Assembly (NCBI GenBank): GCA_024638655.1
Contig: JAHEJW010000007.1
Span: 13,706 to 77,705 of the forward strand
Reading direction: 5' to 3'
Length of the DNA stretch: 64,000 nt
Source of the DNA: a bacterium
Lineage (GTDB): Bacteria; Actinomycetota; Acidimicrobiia; Spongiisociales; ZC4RG35
The notes below the pieces were generated by a model. The model did not search any database and was not told where the DNA came from. It worked only from the letters and a program-made list of their open reading frames with translations. Positions 1 through 8,068 of the stretch are shown piece by piece (the first letter of the stretch is position 1; every line of letters starts with the position of its first letter). The position numbers and the translations under genes are program-made.

Positions 1-13
1 CAACAGGAGAGAC

Positions 14-394
14 ATGGTCCAGGAGTTCAAAGACTTCATCACGCGCGGCAACCTGATCACTCTCGCCGTGGGCTTCATCATGGGTGTCGCATTCTCAGCC
101 TTGGTGAACTCGTTCGTGGAGGACGTCGTGATGCCCATCGTGGCCATACCCTTTGGCCAGCCCGACTTCTCGAGCCTCACTCTCGAGGTCAATGGCTCGG
201 TTATCGCCTGGGGCTCATTCGTCACCGCAGCAGTCGTTTTCGTGCTTACCGCACTCGCAGTGTTCCTCTTCATCGTCAAGCCCTACAACGCGTATGAGGC
301 GAGGACGAAGGAGGAGGAGCCCGAGGAGGACTCAGGTCCGACCGAGATCGAGCTACTCGCCGAAATCAGGGACACGCTGCTTCGACAGACCTAG
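14..394 (+). CDS. mscL: Large-conductance mechanosensitive channel MscL
   Basis: This 126-residue protein is the right length for MscL, the membrane channel that opens under membrane tension to release solutes during osmotic downshock. The N-terminal amphipathic stretch VQEFKDFITRGN, the first helix containing AVGFIMGVAFSALV and the following VNSFVEDVVMP are characteristic of the family. A second membrane helix lies around residues 66-88, followed by a charged cytoplasmic tail rich in Glu and a last helix (ELLAEIRDTLL). An AGGAGA ribosome-binding site sits directly upstream of the ATG. The gene stands alone; its upstream context lies outside the window. Confidence 0.96.
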   Translation: MVQEFKDFITRGNLITLAVGFIMGVAFSALVNSFVEDVVMPIVAIPFGQPDFSSLTLEVNGSVIAWGSFVTAAVVFVLTALAVFLFIVKPYNAYEARTKEEEPEEDSGPTEIELLAEIRDTLLRQT

Positions 395-610
395 CGGGGA
401 GAGAGGCGGCCGGCTCCGGCCCCCAAGCTGTCGACCTATCCGGTCGCAATAGCTCCTCCGGTGTCGGCCACCTCTGCTCCGCTCTTCCCCGATTCGCCCT
501 ATCGCCCTTCTCGGAGATCTACTAAGCACCCCCGTGCTCGAGGCTCAATACTCACCCACCAGCGCAAGCAAGCACATGAGTCGGGTGGCCCAAATGCCGA
601 GGACGTCCGC
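395..610. other. Convergent intergenic gap after mscL
   Basis: This 216-base gap separates the ends of two convergent genes. It holds a small GC-rich inverted repeat just after the mscL stop (GGCCGG, two bases, CCGGCC) that could help terminate transcription, but no T-run follows. Nothing else was recognised. Confidence 0.4.
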
Positions 611-1471
611 TCAGCGATAGTCGTAGAAGCCCTGACCCGTCTTCCTGCCGTGAAGCCCGGCCTCGACCATGCGTGTGAGGAGTGGGGGAGAGGCGTACAT
701 GGGCTCCTTGTACTCCTCGAACAAGACGTCGGCCACATACTTGGTGGTGTCCAGCCCGACGAAGTCGGTCAGCTCCAGCGGACCCATTGGGTGGTTTGCC
801 CCGAGTCGCATTCCTGAGTCGATGTCTTCCTTCGTGGCATGACCAGCCTCGAACATGCGAATCGCTCCGAGCATGTATGGGATGAGAAGCATGTTGACCA
901 CGAAACCTGCTCGGTCCTTGGCCCGAACAACGGTCTTGCCAACCATCTCGGCGAAGGCTTCGGCCTGGCCGACCACTTGTGGTGATGTCTTGACGGTGGT
1001 CACCAACTCAACAAGCGCCATCACTGGCACCGGGTTGAAGAAGTGCATCCCTATGACGCTCTCCGGGCGCTGTGTGGCCGCAGCCAGTCGAGTGATGGGA
1101 ATCGAGGATGTGTTGGATGCGAGGATCGCCCCCGGATCGGATACGAGTCGATCGAGCTCGGCGAAGATCTCCCTCTTCAGGTCTTCGTTCTCAGTGGCGG
1201 CCTCTATGACGATTTGCCTATCGGACTGCTCACCGATGTCGGTGGAGACGGATATGCGGCCGAGAACCTGATCCCTTTCGTTTTCTTCCATCTTCCCTCG
1301 CTCCACCGCTCGAGCGAGAGAGCGCTGAATTCGCCCCAGAGCGGCCTCGGCGGCTTCGGGATTGATTTCGTGGACGACGACCTTCGCGCCGGCCTTGGCG
1401 GACACCTCAGCTATTCCGGATCCCATCAGCCCGCCACCGATGATCCCGACCCTCTCTATCGACACGGACAC
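611..1471 (-). CDS. 3-hydroxybutyryl-CoA (3-hydroxyacyl-CoA) dehydrogenase
   Basis: The 286-residue protein has the full two-domain architecture of short monofunctional 3-hydroxyacyl-CoA dehydrogenases, which interconvert 3-hydroxyacyl-CoA and 3-ketoacyl-CoA with NAD(P). An N-terminal Rossmann fold shows GIIGGGLMGSG near residue 10. The family signature follows at about residues 140-160 (IGMHFFNPVPVMALVELV), containing the catalytic His. The C-terminal helical domain carries ANHPMGPLELTDFVGLD. The length is typical of Hbd/FadB2-type enzymes of butanoate or beta-oxidation metabolism; the exact chain length preference cannot be read from the sequence. It is not obviously in an operon with its neighbours, although the next gene upstream on the same strand begins only about 50 bases away. 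Confidence 0.93.
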   Translation of the reverse strand: MSVSIERVGIIGGGLMGSGIAEVSAKAGAKVVVHEINPEAAEAALGRIQRSLARAVERGKMEENERDQVLGRISVSTDIGEQSDRQIVIEAATENEDLKREIFAELDRLVSDPGAILASNTSSIPITRLAAATQRPESVIGMHFFNPVPVMALVELVTTVKTSPQVVGQAEAFAEMVGKTVVRAKDRAGFVVNMLLIPYMLGAIRMFEAGHATKEDIDSGMRLGANHPMGPLELTDFVGLDTTKYVADVLFEEYKEPMYASPPLLTRMVEAGLHGRKTGQGFYDYR

Positions 1472-1523
1472 TCCTTAGTCGCTTCCTGGTTGATGATGCA
1501 CGCTCGGTAGCGCGGACGCCACC

Positions 1524-2057
1524 TCACCTGGCTTCGAAGTGACCCGTGACCCCCCGGATGAACTTCGGGATGTTGACGTAGACGAGCCGTCGCCAATCGA
1601 CCAGCGCGGCCAAACTGGCGGCAATGAACGGCGTCCACCAGGTGACTGGCATCCTCTGCCACAGTTCGAGTAGCAGAGGGACGTAGCCCGTCAGCTGAAG
1701 GAGCATCGCCGCGGCGAAATTGCCCACCGCGAAACCAACGAACAGGACCAGTGCTACCGCACCGATCCACAAGGGAAGGACACCGGCGGTGAGAAGCCCG
1801 GCAACGATGCCAACGCCGAAAAGAGTGTCGAACGCCAGGTCGAAACGTCCCAGGTGTGTCTCCACGAGGGACAGCCTTGCCAACCGTCCGTCAAGGAGGT
1901 CCGATATCCACACGGTCGAGACCAGGAGAGCGACCATGGCCCAACGGTCAGAGGCGATCAGGAGAGTCGCGGCGATCGCCCCTGGAAGTCTGGCCGCAGT
2001 CAGGACGTCCGCTGTATTGGCCAGGCGCTGTTGTGCTGTCTGGCCCATTCCTTCCAT
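1524..2057 (-). CDS. CDP-alcohol phosphatidyltransferase-family membrane protein
   Basis: The protein has 177 residues with several hydrophobic helices. Residues about 52-76 carry the CDP-alcohol phosphotransferase signature: SDLLDGRLAR, then eight residues, then GRFDLAFD. This is the metal-binding motif that transfers a phosphoalcohol between CDP-diacylglycerol or CDP-alcohol and a second alcohol in the membrane. The spacing between the last Gly and the third Asp is two residues rather than the usual three, so activity is likely but not certain. It lies in a same-strand run with a PlsY-like acyltransferase upstream and the dehydrogenase downstream, suggesting a lipid-related group. Substrate is not predictable. 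Confidence 0.75.
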   Translation of the reverse strand: MEGMGQTAQQRLANTADVLTAARLPGAIAATLLIASDRWAMVALLVSTVWISDLLDGRLARLSLVETHLGRFDLAFDTLFGVGIVAGLLTAGVLPLWIGAVALVLFVGFAVGNFAAAMLLQLTGYVPLLLELWQRMPVTWWTPFIAASLAALVDWRRLVYVNIPKFIRGVTGHFEAR

Positions 2058-2147
2058 TCTTCTCAGCCGGGTTGCATCAGGACCCTAAGCATCCGTCATC
2101 GATTGGGAATCTTCGAATGGTTGTTTGAGTCTGTCGGCCACCACATG

Positions 2148-2822
2148 TCATTCATCGGGCCTCTCGTAGTCCGGATACTTCGAGAGGTCGCCTATCCGGG
2201 CGGACCACGGACTCTCGTCGTTCCGAAACGAACGCCAGGCCCCCAAGGCTTCGCTGTGACTTCTCCACCAGTAGATGACGTTGGCGAGGACGGCGTATCC
2301 GACTTCGGCGGGTTCGCCGAGAACCAGGAACCACGGGATGAGCCCGATGGGCCAGGTCTCGATGCCTATGAATGCGCTCCCCACAACGAAACCGAACGCC
2401 GCAAAGACCGCGATGGAAGCCAGGGCAGACCATGGATCGATCACCAGCAGCCCGCCCAGGAGTGGTGAGATCCCGAAGCCGCCCACGAACCGGTGATAGA
2501 GCGGGTAGACGTGTCCGAGAAGAGCCCCGGCAGCAACAAATACCTGCACGGCGCTGTCAGGGAATAGCAGGGCGGCAACCAGGGTGGGCACGAAGGCCTT
2601 GGCGATGTCGATCCCTCCCGCTCTGAGGCCTCCCTGGGCCCCGGCTCTCGCCTGAAGCGACGACGCGCTGACACCGCGATTGACAACCGCTGTTCCCGTC
2701 CCGTCGAGTATCACTCTCGTCTTCGAGAGATCTTCGCCCTTGACCAATTCGCGGCCGATGATCCGGGCTCCGGACAGGGAGCCGCACAGATAACCGAGGA
2801 GAACTGACAGTAGGAAGCTCAT
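2148..2822 (-). CDS. PlsY-like glycerol-3-phosphate acyltransferase family membrane protein
   Basis: This 224-residue polytopic membrane protein resembles PlsY, which acylates glycerol-3-phosphate with acyl-phosphate in the first step of phospholipid synthesis. Visible signatures are GYLCGSLSGARIIGR at the N terminus (compare the PlsY GSIPxxxxxGR motif), a DIAKA stretch near residue 73, and GHVYPLYHRFVGGFG near residue 102 (compare GHxxPxxxxFxGGKG). The usual GGKG reads GGFG and the first motif is altered, so it is a divergent member and may use another substrate. It is divergent from the hupE-like gene with only about 60 bases between starts. Confidence 0.72.
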   Translation of the reverse strand: MSFLLSVLLGYLCGSLSGARIIGRELVKGEDLSKTRVILDGTGTAVVNRGVSASSLQARAGAQGGLRAGGIDIAKAFVPTLVAALLFPDSAVQVFVAAGALLGHVYPLYHRFVGGFGISPLLGGLLVIDPWSALASIAVFAAFGFVVGSAFIGIETWPIGLIPWFLVLGEPAEVGYAVLANVIYWWRSHSEALGAWRSFRNDESPWSARIGDLSKYPDYERPDE

Positions 2823-2885
2823 AGGCCGCCGACTTCGACCAGAATGACCGCTTTCAGTGGTTTTCTGCTGCGCAAGGAACTGAAC

Positions 2886-3560
2886 ATGTCTCGATGGGAC
2901 TCTATGGAGGTTGACCGCGAGGTCGACGAGGATGCTCGATCGAGCCCCCAGTATCTCCTAAGCAGGCTGTTGGTCATGGTCTGCTTCTTCTCATGGGCTA
3001 TGGCCCTGTCACTACCAGCGATGGCCCACGAGGGTCAGGTCATCCGGTTCGGGTCGTTTCTTGGCGGTCTTACCCACCCGGTCCTCGGGTTGGATCACTT
3101 CCTCGCCATGGTCTCGGTCGGAATCGTGAGTGCGTTCATCGGGGGTCGGGCAATATGGACCGTCCCTGCGACCTTCGTGGGGGCCATGGCTCTCGGGGGG
3201 TGGATCGGCAGCACCTCTCCTGAGATCTTCGCCGGTTTTGTCGAATGGACTATCGCTGCCTCCGTGATGCTCCTCGGCGGCGTGATCCTCCTCGATCGGC
3301 GTCTCAGGCTCCCAATTGCCATGTCTGCAGTGGCGTTCTTCGGTCTTTCGCATGGGTATGCACACGGATCGGAGATTCCTGAAATCGCTCGTCCACTCGT
3401 GTACGCCGGTGGTTTTCTTCTCGGAACGGCGCTGATTCATCTCTTGGGTGTTCTGATCGGCGATATGGCCCGCCGTTATCCTCGAGGAAGACCCCTCTTG
3501 AGAGGGGTAGGGGGCGTCTTCGTCGTGGCGGGAGCGCTGTTCCTGTTTGGTGGGTTATGA
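2886..3560 (+). CDS. HupE/UreJ family membrane protein
   Basis: The protein (224 residues from this start) has an extended N terminus, a hydrophobic signal-like segment ending AMAHEG, and about six membrane helices. The segment HPVLGLDHFLAMVSVG is the HupE/UreJ signature. Members are inner-membrane proteins linked to nickel or cobalt uptake for hydrogenase or urease. I chose ATG 2886 because AAGGA lies seven bases upstream; an in-frame ATG at 2844 lacks such a site. No urease or hydrogenase genes are in the window. The stop overlaps the next gene by four bases, indicating co-transcription. Confidence 0.88.
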   Translation: MSRWDSMEVDREVDEDARSSPQYLLSRLLVMVCFFSWAMALSLPAMAHEGQVIRFGSFLGGLTHPVLGLDHFLAMVSVGIVSAFIGGRAIWTVPATFVGAMALGGWIGSTSPEIFAGFVEWTIAASVMLLGGVILLDRRLRLPIAMSAVAFFGLSHGYAHGSEIPEIARPLVYAGGFLLGTALIHLLGVLIGDMARRYPRGRPLLRGVGGVFVVAGALFLFGGL

Positions 3561-4210
3561 GCACGACGATGGCGAGCAGATCGAGCGGGAGTGTCACGGC
3601 GCCAAACGGTCAGCCCGTGAATCGTAGGAAGGTCCTTCTCTGGGAGGCCGGGGCATTCGCTTTCATCATGCTCGCCGGTTCGGTTCTTCATTTCGCATAC
3701 GAGTTGTCGGGATTCTCGACTGTCGCCGCCGTCTTCGGCTCGGTCAATGAGAGCACCTTCGAGCATCTGAAACTCTTCTTCTGGCCCGCTCTCGTCTTCG
3801 CCCTGGTTCAACACGCCTACATGCGACAAGAGGCGAACAACTACTGGTGGGGCAAGGGTCTGGCGATGCTCGTCACTCCACTCGGTGTGATTCTGTCCTT
3901 CTACTTCTACCTCGGAATTCTCCTCCCGATTACCGGTCGTGGCTTTCTCGCCGCTGACATCGGCACCGGCGCCTTCGGAGTTCTCCTGGGGAATGTCGTC
4001 TCATACCGCATCCTGACTTCTCCTGACATGGGGCGGTCCCGGCGGTTGGCTGGACTGACGGTCATCGGCCTCCTCGGCGTTGCGATGGCAACTTCGGCCT
4101 GGCTGACCCCGCGATTCTTCCTGTACGAGAACTTCTATGGATATGAGTACAGCGGCGGCTACGGGATTCTGGACGATTACACGCCTTATCTGGTCTTCCC
4201 CGATCGATGA
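3557..4210 (+). CDS. DUF6512-like polytopic membrane protein
   Basis: The 217-residue protein has about five to six hydrophobic helices and the motif SVNESTFEHLKLFFWP at residues about 62-77, which I associate with the uncharacterised DUF6512 membrane family. An N-terminal soluble stretch of about 25 residues rich in Ser/Arg precedes the first helix. It overlaps the HupE-like gene upstream and the phosphotransferase gene downstream by four bases each, so the three are probably translated together. No function is known to me; the tight linkage to HupE may mean a shared transport or metal-related role, which is inference only. Confidence 0.7.
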   Translation: MSTTMASRSSGSVTAPNGQPVNRRKVLLWEAGAFAFIMLAGSVLHFAYELSGFSTVAAVFGSVNESTFEHLKLFFWPALVFALVQHAYMRQEANNYWWGKGLAMLVTPLGVILSFYFYLGILLPITGRGFLAADIGTGAFGVLLGNVVSYRILTSPDMGRSRRLAGLTVIGLLGVAMATSAWLTPRFFLYENFYGYEYSGGYGILDDYTPYLVFPDR

Positions 4211-6417
4211 GGACCCGTCTCTCTAGACGCCGAGAGATCCAGGTCGTCGGCTGCGCCGGCCTGGACATCGGTGGTAAGGCGCGCAACCTCATTTGGCTCG
4301 ACCGAGCCGGCGCCCGAATCCCCCCGACATGGGTGATCTGCGGCTCACCGGAGCTCACGGAACTCAGTCCCGCAGTGCTCAGGTACGCGGTCAGGTCTTC
4401 ATCTCCGGATGAAGACAACCTGAAGAGTGCCCACGCCGGCGAGTTCTTGACTCTCCTCGACGTCGAGCCAGGCGAAGTCGCCGATGCCGTGCGGCACGTG
4501 ATGGGTTCTACAGGTAATGGCAATGCCGTGGTCATCCAACAGATGATCGATGCAGTCGTTTCCGGTGTTGCCTTCTCGAGGGATCCGGTCACTGGCCTCT
4601 CCGACGTCGTAGTCGAGGCAATCCGAGGCCGGGGCGACCAACTGCTTTCCGGCGGGGCAAACCCGTTGCGATGGGTCAACAGGAATGGAGCCTTCGTGGA
4701 GGCACCCGGAACTGCCGACGATCTCGAGGAGGTCATCTCAACGGTTGTCCTGGAGGTGAAGAGACTGGGACGCAAGTATGGGCGACCAGCCGACCTCGAA
4801 TGGGTCTGGGATGGGCAGGACGTGTGGTGGGTGCAGATTCGACCTATCACGGCCATCGAGAATGTGCCGATCTTTTCGCGTCGGATTTCGCGCGATGTGA
4901 TGCCGGGGATGATCAAGCCGCTGGTTTGGTCCGTGAACGTGCCCATGGTCAACACCGCCTGGGTCCGTTTGATCACCGAAGCCATCGGGCCCAACGACAT
5001 ACGACCAGAGCAGTTGGCCGCCTCCTACGCCTATCGCTCCTATTTCGACATGCGCGTCTTCGGCGACATCTTCGAGCGTCTCGGAATGCCGCGGGACTCT
5101 TTGGAGAACCTGCTCGGCCTGCCTGGCGACAGGGGGCGGATGAGACCGGGTTTGGGCTCCCTGGTCGGGCTCCCGAGGCTCCTCGCGTTGTCCTGGAGGT
5201 TGCATCGAGGGACTGACGAGATGTCAGGACAACGAGGGGAGTTGCATAGGCGGTTCATCGAGCTCTCGCAGGCCCGATTGTCGGATCTGGCCGACAGCGA
5301 GCTGGTCGAGCATCTTCGATACGCGGAGAAGCTCGGTGTGGAGGCGGCCTATCTGAACATCGTCATCCCACTTCAGGCCAACCTTTACACCGCGTTGCTC
5401 AGGAGACGCCTGCAACGGTGGGCGGGGCTGGATCTCCAGGACTTGGATCCTCCGCCGAAAGGCGACTGGGACGTCGGTCCGGCTTTGGCCCAGCTTCGAG
5501 AGGCTTTGAGTCGGGTGCCGGCCAAAGACTTGGAGCGGGCCGTAGGAGGCGAGGTCACGCGTCTCGACGAGACCGCGTTGAGCCTGCTTGACCGTTTTCT
5601 GGACCGCTTCGGCCATCTCAGTGAGAGTGTCAACGACATCTCAGTGCCGAGATGGCGGGAGCAGCCATCCTCAGTGCTGCGCCTGGCACTCGCCACCGGC
5701 CCCACGTCCACGGGCCGGACGCGCTCGTGGGCAGAGGTGGAGGGCTCGGTGAGGCGGATCAAGCGGTTGCGATTCCGACGGTTGAGACGAAGAACCGAAG
5801 ACCTGCTCATCCTGCGAGAAGCCGTTGGATCTACCTTCACCCTCGGGTACGGCTTGCTGCGACCGGGTTACCTCGAGGTGGGGCGCCGGCTGCAGGCGAA
5901 GGGCACCATCGACAGGGCTGAAGATGTCTTCTTCATCGGCCAGCAGCCGGCAATCGACTCACTGATCAGCTCAGAGCCCAACGGCTTGCAGGAGCAGGTG
6001 GCGAATGTCAAGCGCGAAATTAAGGAAGTCGCCGACCTGGTCATGCCCGACACCATCGTTGGTGATCATTGGATTCCGGTGTCAGGGAATGTCAAGGATC
6101 GTCTCCAGGGTGTCGGAACGAGCCGGGGTCGCTACCGCGGCATGGCCCGCTATCTCAGTTCCCTCGCCGAAGCGGCTTCGCTCGAACCCGGAGATGTTCT
6201 CGTCATCGAGCGATCCGACGTTGCCTGGACGCCGCTCTTCTCCAAGGCGGGCGCCGTTATAACCGAAGCGGGAGGCCTGTTGGCCCACTCATCCATCACT
6301 GCTCGGGAGATGGGGCTCCCCTGCGTTTCGTCGGTGGCCGGAGCCCGTCGACTCGACGGGGAAACAGTGCTCGTCGATGGGTCGACCGGGGAAGTCTTCC
6401 GTGAGAGCCCCAACTGA
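4207..6417 (+). CDS. PEP-synthase / rifampicin-phosphotransferase-like dikinase
   Basis: The 736-residue protein joins a PPDK-type ATP-grasp N-terminal region to a C-terminal swivelling phosphohistidine domain. ATP-grasp hallmarks are GLDIGGKARNL near the N terminus, AVRSSSPDED at about residues 60-69, and a distal WVWDGQDVWWVQIRPIT at about 200-216. The C-terminal GGLLAHSSITAREMGLPC (about residues 692-709) contains the phospho-accepting His. There is no PEP/pyruvate TIM-barrel after it, so the layout matches rifampicin phosphotransferase (ATP domain, middle substrate domain, His domain) more than true PEP synthase. Such enzymes use ATP to phosphorylate a small molecule via His. The ATP-grasp part is compact, with the early substrate loops shortened. 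The substrate is unknown. The start overlaps the upstream stop (ATGA). Confidence 0.85.
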   Translation: MRTRLSRRREIQVVGCAGLDIGGKARNLIWLDRAGARIPPTWVICGSPELTELSPAVLRYAVRSSSPDEDNLKSAHAGEFLTLLDVEPGEVADAVRHVMGSTGNGNAVVIQQMIDAVVSGVAFSRDPVTGLSDVVVEAIRGRGDQLLSGGANPLRWVNRNGAFVEAPGTADDLEEVISTVVLEVKRLGRKYGRPADLEWVWDGQDVWWVQIRPITAIENVPIFSRRISRDVMPGMIKPLVWSVNVPMVNTAWVRLITEAIGPNDIRPEQLAASYAYRSYFDMRVFGDIFERLGMPRDSLENLLGLPGDRGRMRPGLGSLVGLPRLLALSWRLHRGTDEMSGQRGELHRRFIELSQARLSDLADSELVEHLRYAEKLGVEAAYLNIVIPLQANLYTALLRRRLQRWAGLDLQDLDPPPKGDWDVGPALAQLREALSRVPAKDLERAVGGEVTRLDETALSLLDRFLDRFGHLSESVNDISVPRWREQPSSVLRLALATGPTSTGRTRSWAEVEGSVRRIKRLRFRRLRRRTEDLLILREAVGSTFTLGYGLLRPGYLEVGRRLQAKGTIDRAEDVFFIGQQPAIDSLISSEPNGLQEQVANVKREIKEVADLVMPDTIVGDHWIPVSGNVKDRLQGVGTSRGRYRGMARYLSSLAEAASLEPGDVLVIERSDVAWTPLFSKAGAVITEAGGLLAHSSITAREMGLPCVSSVAGARRLDGETVLVDGSTGEVFRESPN

Positions 6418-6418
6418 G

Positions 6419-7156
6419 TCACTCCCAACGGAAGAACCGAACGGCCAGCAGCGATGCGAGGAGAACGGTTGCGATTGCGATCAGCCAGGAGTTTCCCGGG
6501 TCCAGGTCCAGCCATCCGTCTTGCATGATTTCGATCGTGTGACGCAACGGGGTCCACTCACCGATCGTTCCCAGCGTCCCCGTCAGCACTTCCGGTGGTG
6601 GGCCGGCACCGCCGATCATCAGCATCACGAACCAGAGCATCACGCCGAGAGCTTGGGCTGCCCTGGATGATGGCAACACGGCACCAAGGAGCACACCGAG
6701 CGATGCGAAGACGAGACCGCTGACGAAAAAGCCCAGCAGCACCATCGGTACGGAATTGGCCGCGACGACATCGTGCACCGGAATGCCGACCAATACCAGC
6801 AGGACTGCAGAAACCGCTCCTATCACCAGGGTGACGATGATCTGTGACGTCGCCACGATCGTCGTGGGAAGGCCCGAAGCCCGATAGCGCTTGAGCACTC
6901 CCAACTCACGGTTGGTCGCCAGGTGAGTGGGCAGGCTGATGAGGCCAACCGATGCGACCACGAGAGCGATGTAAGCGGGGATGTAGTAGTCCATCGCTCC
7001 TACATTTCGATATACGTCCGGATCCGACTCATTCCCGAACACACCACCCATCACGAAAAGGATCGTGAACGGGAGTGCGAACGCAAACAGCACCGTGAGC
7101 GGCTCCCGGAGGAACAGCTTCAGCTCGAGCCATGTCATCTTCGCAAGAGTTCTCAT
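6419..7156 (-). CDS. ABC-2 type transporter permease
   Basis: The 245-residue protein has six predicted membrane helices and the ABC-2 export permease layout, with an N-terminal cytoplasmic entry (TWLELKLFLREPLTVLFAFALP) followed by a helix, a loop, and GVLKRYRASGLPT between helices two and three. The four-base overlap with the ATPase gene upstream shows the two are translated as a unit. Together they form an exporter for lipids, drugs or polysaccharide; the substrate cannot be told. It is convergent with the phosphotransferase gene, with one base between the stops. Confidence 0.9.
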   Translation of the reverse strand: MRTLAKMTWLELKLFLREPLTVLFAFALPFTILFVMGGVFGNESDPDVYRNVGAMDYYIPAYIALVVASVGLISLPTHLATNRELGVLKRYRASGLPTTIVATSQIIVTLVIGAVSAVLLVLVGIPVHDVVAANSVPMVLLGFFVSGLVFASLGVLLGAVLPSSRAAQALGVMLWFVMLMIGGAGPPPEVLTGTLGTIGEWTPLRHTIEIMQDGWLDLDPGNSWLIAIATVLLASLLAVRFFRWE

Positions 7157-8064
7157 CGGGGAGTCTCCGAGTTCGAGGTGAGAAGCAGGAACACGTCTTC
7201 GAGTGTGGCCCGCTCAACCCGCAGGTCCGGCGGCTCGAGGCCGCGACTGACAAGGGCCGCGCCCACGTGGGCCAACACAGGGCCGTCACCGGAGACCTCG
7301 TAGCGGGTGCCATCCTGGATCACGCCCGCCACGTGAGGCACATCGCTCAGCCACTCGAGCCCCGAGGGTGGCCCGGTGAAACGCACTCGCACCTGCCCGG
7401 CATGACGGTCGATGAGGCTCTCCGGCGTCCCCTCGGCCACGATGGTTCCTCCGTTGAAGAGAACCAGTCGATCGCATAGGGTCTCGGCCTCGTCCATGAA
7501 GTGGGTTACCAGGACGACGGTGGTGCCCTGGTCGCGGATCCTCCGGATCAGGTCCCACGCAGTTCGACGCGACGAGGGGTCCAGCCCCGTTGTCATCTCG
7601 TCGAGGAATACGAGCTGGGGGTTGTTGACCAAAGACAAGGCGACGAACAGTCTTTGACGCTGGCCCCCAGAGAGCTCGGAGAATTTGGAATCTCTCTTTT
7701 CGCCGAGCCCCCAACTCTTCAGGAGGTGTTCCCAGGAGCTGCCGCCCTGCTTCAGCGAGGCGAACAGGTCCAAGGCTTCCCAGACCCTTACCCGATCCGG
7801 CAGAGCGGACTCTTGGAGTTGTGATCCGATTAGCTGCCTCAGTTTCAATGCATCTCGCCTCGGATCCAGCCCGAGGACCGATACGTCGCCGCCGTCGATC
7901 GACCGGAGCCCCTGCAGGCACTCGACCGTCGTCGTCTTGCCTGCCCCGTTCGGGCCGAGGATGCCGAAGATCTCGCCCTCTTCGACTTCGAAAGAGACAT
8001 CTTTGACTGCGATCAGGTCTTGATACCTCTTCTCGAGATCATGGACAGAGATTGCCGTAGCCAT
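7153..8064 (-). CDS. ABC transporter ATP-binding protein (drug/lipid exporter type)
   Basis: The protein powers the ABC-2 permease encoded immediately downstream. Walker A is GPNGAGKTT, the signature is LSGGQRQR, and Walker B reads LVFLDEMTTGLDP, with Met where many members have Pro. The C-terminal ending LEDVFLLLT is the usual tail of DrrA/CcmA-type exporters. I placed the start at the ATG giving MATAISVHDLEKRY, which leaves a four-base gap to the MMPL gene; an ATG at 8091 would add nine residues and overlap that gene by 23 bases. Neither start has a clear ribosome-binding site. Confidence 0.92.
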   Translation of the reverse strand: MATAISVHDLEKRYQDLIAVKDVSFEVEEGEIFGILGPNGAGKTTTVECLQGLRSIDGGDVSVLGLDPRRDALKLRQLIGSQLQESALPDRVRVWEALDLFASLKQGGSSWEHLLKSWGLGEKRDSKFSELSGGQRQRLFVALSLVNNPQLVFLDEMTTGLDPSSRRTAWDLIRRIRDQGTTVVLVTHFMDEAETLCDRLVLFNGGTIVAEGTPESLIDRHAGQVRVRFTGPPSGLEWLSDVPHVAGVIQDGTRYEVSGDGPVLAHVGAALVSRGLEPPDLRVERATLEDVFLLLTSNSETPR

Positions 8065-8068
8065 GCCG

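Noticed and set aside
461-817. Open frame on the + strand opposite the hydroxyacyl-CoA dehydrogenase
   Set aside because: It overlaps a well-supported gene in the opposite strand and its translation has no protein-like features.
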